In this document: piece after piece, positions 59,875-64,000 of the stretch
Layout: each line of letters begins with the position of its first letter
Numbering within the stretch: the first letter of the stretch is position 1
Assembly (NCBI GenBank): GCA_001972305.1
Contig: BDDD01001678.1
Location: 1-64,000, forward strand
Length of the DNA stretch: 64,000 nucleotides
Direction of reading: 5' to 3'
DNA from: Cephalotus follicularis
Lineage: Eukaryota; Streptophyta; Magnoliopsida; Oxalidales; Cephalotaceae
Notes under the pieces: model-generated
Told to the model about the DNA's origin: nothing
The model's input: the letters and a program-made list of their open reading frames with translations, nothing else
The model's database searches: none
Translations under genes and position numbers: made by a program

Positions 59875-61705
59875 CCCCCTACAATTTCAGATTAAGTGAA
59901 AGCGTTCAGGCAAGTGCTGGTGAAGCTTTTGGAGAGCTTTTATCTGCTTAAGGTTGTTAATTTATGTCGTATTGTATTTGTAATGAACGATCATACTCCG
60001 TTGTTGTTATGCTTTACATTTCCAATATGTAAAAGGATAATTGTTGGTATTGTATAAGCACGTAGTATGGGCTGTGTGCGGATAATTTTAAAATCCGGCA
60101 AATGGAATGCTTCCGCTTATGTTAATGAATTTGTTTAAATGTTAATGCTGGATTATTACTTATAACTGATATCACCATATATGCATGTCATGTGGAAAAC
60201 AGGGTGTGACAGGTCGACATCGACCTCTAGCAATGCATAACAACCCCTAGGTAATATGAATTATCCGTGAACTACGATTTACAGGTACATGCACGTATAG
60301 TCCCTCCAATGACAATGCTCTGATTAAATCTAGGGTACAGATAATGTCAGACCCCAATAATTTAATCTTTAGCCTCGTGACTATCTTTTGTCAGCCCAAA
60401 TAATATTAGAGGTGCCCCTCTAATATTCAACCAATAATATCACACTCTTGATATCGTGGCTAGTCTAGCCAGGCGCTTTATTGCTAACGAAAATCATCCT
60501 GAGCATAATCTTCCTTTACTGGAAGCAATGGATTCATTGTTGCCACTTCACATGCCTCCATACATAAGCGTACTGTGTTCAACTAATGCTTGTATACACT
60601 TCATAGAAAATGTATTTAAGCATCATCAAACACATCACCCTATGCACAAGACATCCAGTGACGACTAATGTCCAAGGACTACATGCACTGCTGTAAAAAT
60701 AGAATTCTGCCTGACATGTAAGTAAAACTCCATACAGAAATTCTATCAATAGTCACCTTCAGTGAACTCATTAATAATTAATGAGCACCCACGTAGTTTT
60801 CCTAGCATCAACCATGCGAGTGGTGTGAGATCAGTCACCCTCTGCTTACCGATCTGACAGTATGTGCTGGTCTGTCCAGATTGATCATGCCCAGAGTGTC
60901 AATCCTATGACCAGGAATATTCGAAATAAAGTATACTGAGATTCCAATTCTCACATCATGATCTCATCATGAACTTGGTTATCTAACTTTATTCCAAGAC
61001 ATTCATTTATCATTTAATTATGCATTAAATAAATGAACTCACAGCCAATGATAAAAGATAAACATCTTTATTGAATTTATTTACAAGATAGAGTGTATAC
61101 AAGCTCAGAACTGGCTTGCAGGACTTTATCTCTAACAGGGCAATCAAAGCGAACCATCCAAACTTTAGAGGATATTCTGCGAGCTTGCGTTCGGGATTTA
61201 CAAGGAAGCTAGGATCAACACATTATGTTGGTCAAGTTTTCTTACAATAATGGCTACCAAGCTAGTATCCAGATGTCTCCCTTTGAAGCATTGTATGGAC
61301 GAAAATACCATACCCCAACACACTGGGACAAAGTTGGGGAAAGGAAAGTAGTGGGACCCGACATGGTACAAGACACAATGGACAAGATAAAATTGATAAG
61401 GCAACAGTTACTTACAGCGTAAAACAGGCAGAAAAGCTATGCGAACCATCGTCGACGCCAACTCGAGTTTTCTGTGGGAGACCTTGTGTTTTTAAAAGAG
61501 TCCTCATTGAAGGGTGTTATACGCTTCAATAAGAAAGGTAAGCTCAGCCCCACGAGGTAATCGAGTGAGTGGAGGAAGTGGCCTACCATTTAGCGTTACC
61601 CTCTGAGCTAGCCCATGTGTACAACGTTTTTTAGGTGTCCTTCCTACGGAAGTACATACCCAATCCCTCTCATGTCATGGATGTTCAACAAATTCAGGTA
61701 CAAGA

Positions 61706-64000
61706 TGTCACACCCCGTTCTTTCGATACTTTACGTTGGACAAGCATATATGGTGATATCAGGAATAAGCATAAATTTAGCATTCCAATAACAGTTCAAA
61801 ACATAAGGGGAAGCATTTATCTCAGGATAAATAATACATAGGTCATCCGCACACATCCCATACTACTTGCGGGTACAAGCCAACTCAAATATCCTTATAC
61901 AAGGCAGTACAACAGTAACGGGGTATGAACCATTCAATACAATACAAAATACAGTACATCATCAACATTTAAAATAACAACCTTAAAATGACAAAAGAAG
62001 CTCTCCAAGCTTCAGCAGCAACCTCCAAGTCTTCGCTTAATCTGAAATTGTAGGGGTTAGCCGTTGTCCTCACTTGGATAAGTATGAAGATAATGCATGC
62101 TAAGGAATATATGAATGCAACATGTATGAAAGTTTATATTTAAAATAGCATTTAAATGTGCCAATATATACGCAATCATGCCAAGTGGCCATAGACAGTA
62201 CATATGCAAGAATACCGCACAAGGGCACAATCAATCAGTCCAGTGGTTGTCCGAAGACCAGTATTGGGCTCAAGACGTCGCTAACCCCTAGCCTACGTTG
62301 AGCCACCCAACTATCACCCCAACTCCGCTGATGATAGGAGGTAAACAGTACTACCGGCATTTAGCGGGTAGCTAACAATCAATCTCTGCGATGCGGCGTT
62401 TGGGTGATCTCTAGCCAACTCCTGGCACCTAGGATCCCACCGTAGCCATTGACATCTGCCGTCATACGACTAACAGTAACAAGCATAGACAATCAATTCA
62501 ATCAGTGAAATTCAATATAATACTACATATATATATAATATGCAATATGAAAATTGTTTTCTTTAGAAACATTAGCAATTCAATGATGGTACATCTCATA
62601 AGAGGAAAACGATATCAGTACAGTAGTGGTTTCCAATTTGGAAACAAAATAGTAGGTGCCTCACATAGGAGGAAAACTAGTAGTTCATTTTAAACAACAG
62701 TTTCATTTTGAAAATGGTAGTTGATATTAAAATTTGGGTACATAGCCCTTAGTTGGTTTCAATCATTGAAATATAAGTGGTAGTGGTGATAATTAACACC
62801 AAATAGTATATACTAATGTGAGGGTAGCATAAACAGTAACAACGATTCAAAACAGTAACAATTCAATCAATATTATGGAATTTTACCCAGGACAGTCGAC
62901 TGCCCTCAAGAACAGTCGGCTGTTGGGGTTGAGTAGTCGACTGCTTAGCCTGAACAGTCGACTGGATAGGGTTGAGTAGTCGACTGTCTGGAAGAACAGT
63001 CGACCGCTTCTGCCCAGAAATGCAGGCAGTAGCAGATGATGCAGTTCAATGTTCAATTTCTAATGCCAATCAAACAATGCATCATACAGAAAATAAACAT
63101 ACATGATATGCATAAAATATCTTCCATAACATGTCATTACCCCTACCTCAAAAGCATATCCCAAGATCAATTGGAATGATCTTTCTCTTTGTGTTTACAA
63201 GCTTTTCACCAATCAAAGCTTCCAAATCCAGCAGAATCAATCTATGCCTGCATGTTTATGAACACATGCATTAGTACCAGTAAGTTTCAGTAACTCTATC
63301 AGTGGTTAATCATTAGTCCATCAAGTCTTAACTTCCCTTTTCAATTTCCTTTTGGATTCTATGTCAAGTATCATTCAATCTCGGATTCATTGATCTTAAG
63401 TGTTTGACAGAAGATGCATATTTACATTTAGGAAACCAGTAAGCATATATCCTGACATTAACAACAATTATAATCCAATCTAGAGGTTATAGTCACCATT
63501 TCCACTTGATCCATTTACCAATTTCCATTTCAATTCTAGAATTTGTTATCTTTAAATCATGTTAACAGAAGGTATTCAACATTCTCCTAGATACATCATC
63601 ATCACATGGCAGTGAGCTCGAATTTAGAAGTTACCAAGAGTCCAAAGCTTCCAAGTCTCCTTTTTGAGCTCTCTACAATTCCTCAATGCAAGCTCCAATA
63701 ATCTTAACAAGCCCTCTCTTCACTAAGTGTTTTTCTAACACTCTTACACAGTTCTAACAGCTGATATAAGTCTCAAAGACATTGATTTCGTCATATTCCT
63801 TTTCTAAGTCATATGTACTCCTTTTTCTCTCTTCTTTCCATCACATGCATCCCTGTCCTCACCTTTCTCTCATTACTTTTCAGTTTGTAGGTTGTAGGTC
63901 TGCAGAGAACATGCAAGCATTCACTTTGCATGTTATGGCAGGTGGTGACACGCATGTGCTACACCTACACACCTGTCAATTTTGTCTCTGCACATGCCAG
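61706..64000 (-). mobile_element. LTR of family E (E2), inverted, running off the window
   Basis: Reverse-complement LTR starting TGTCACACCCCGTTC, matching the terminus of E1. Shared landmarks in reversed order are the hairpin (62053), the segment with CCAACTCCTGGCACCTAGGA (62420-62450) and the CAGTCGACTG cluster (62889-63010). If as long as E1, it would end about 450 bases beyond the window. Whether it is solo or part of a longer element cannot be seen. Confidence 0.8.
62889..63010. repeat. CAGTCGACTG cluster of LTR E2
   Basis: Six or seven motifs (ACAGTCGACTGCC, GTAGTCGACTGC, ACAGTCGACTGG, ACAGTCGACCGC), inverted relative to the E1 cluster at 58795. Confidence 0.85.

Larger units (their letters stand above)
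41329..60211 (+). mobile_element. Solo LTR E1, split by the minus-strand Athila
   Basis: Start TGTAATAACAGC, end AACAGGGTGTGACA, with GGTCG at 41324-41328 and 60212-60216. Without the Athila insert it is about 2.74 kb. The right terminus is confirmed by the inverted copy E2 starting at 61706; the left terminus rests on the target duplication. It has two CAGTCGACTG clusters (41485-41600 and 58795-58920) and a TTAGCC/GGCTAA hairpin at 59850-59874, as in LTR C. Confidence 0.75.
40501..61137 (-). mobile_element. Solo LTR D, split by E1
   Basis: The sequence runs from TGTTGGAACTTATTGG to TTTATCTCTAACA, flanked by GAGCA (40496-40500) and GGGCA (61138-61142), one difference. Outside E1 it totals about 1.75 kb with no coding sequence. 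On the minus strand it would start TGTTAGAGATAAAGTCC and contain several AATAAA-like signals, which favours minus orientation. The family is uncertain, possibly Copia or a large non-coding derivative. Confidence 0.7.
39501..61705 (+). mobile_element. Chromovirus relic F, pol only, split by the five-layer nest
   Basis: Left part (39501-40500): RNase H end ([14 protein letters not shown] at about 39650-39700), integrase zinc-binding part (CLVCQQVKAKHQRP near 40135) and integrase core. Right part (61138-61705): the rest of the integrase core (QMSPFEALYGRKY near 61275-61310) and C-terminal region (EFSVGDLVFLKES). The two parts are consecutive pieces of one pol gene, separated by solo LTR D. No LTR of F is visible. 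It is the oldest layer here and is heavily broken. Confidence 0.8.

Noticed and set aside
60456-60668. Small open frame in solo LTR D
   Set aside because: Seventy codons with no similarity, inside non-coding LTR sequence, probably on the strand opposite to the LTR's own transcription.

Overview
The window is plant nuclear DNA, most likely from an angiosperm, made almost entirely of LTR retrotransposons stacked inside one another. I see no host gene, tRNA, rRNA, CRISPR array or bacterial feature. The plant assignment rests on Ty3/Gypsy chromoviruses of Tekay/Del type (chromodomain after integrase, initiator-Met primer sites), Athila-type elements (DLGAS protease, FMDD reverse transcriptase, tRNA-Asp-type primer site) and many long LTRs of 1.4-3.2 kb. 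I cannot name the species.

Left part (1-13169). A non-coding minus-strand LTR element with a primer site at 1522. Then a Tekay-type relic A1 (minus, 2671-4780) abutting the 3' end of a second chromovirus C (plus, 4781-7776), an AT-rich stretch with nothing recognised, and a 3.19-kb solo LTR (H, 9248-12438) with a perfect TCCTA duplication.

Middle (13170-39500). A minus-strand Tekay-type array, LTR / internal A2 / LTR / internal A3. A2 has been entered by a 2.2-kb Athila-derived mini-element J (19945-22134, CACAC duplication) and by a plus-strand solo LTR of its own family (22594-31741). That solo LTR was itself entered by a gag-only element of TR-GAG type (24075-30801, TTTCA duplication). 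The LTR between A2 and A3 holds another solo LTR, G (33147-35715).

Right part (39501-64000). A five-layer nest. A chromovirus pol relic F (plus) is split by solo LTR D (40501-61137). D is split by solo LTR E1 (41329-60211), E1 by a minus-strand Athila (42058-58193), and that by a plus-strand Athila (48424-55014). Target duplications at the four insertions are GAGCA/GGGCA, GGTCG, GTTAG and CAGAC. F then runs into a second, inverted LTR of family E (61706 to the window end).

The most unusual content is: (1) element J, whose 466-codon open frame joins protease-flank and RT-edge-like sequence to five aromatic FYWW-x-S-x-WD repeats; (2) arrays of GTCGAC palindromes in LTRs of unrelated families, in two families occupying a slot that sister LTRs fill with a different array; (3) a short hairpin, with compensating changes in its stem, near the 3' end of several chromovirus LTR families; (4) the gag-only element. 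All retroelements are treated as fossils. Families, parts and order of insertion are given, not individual lesions.
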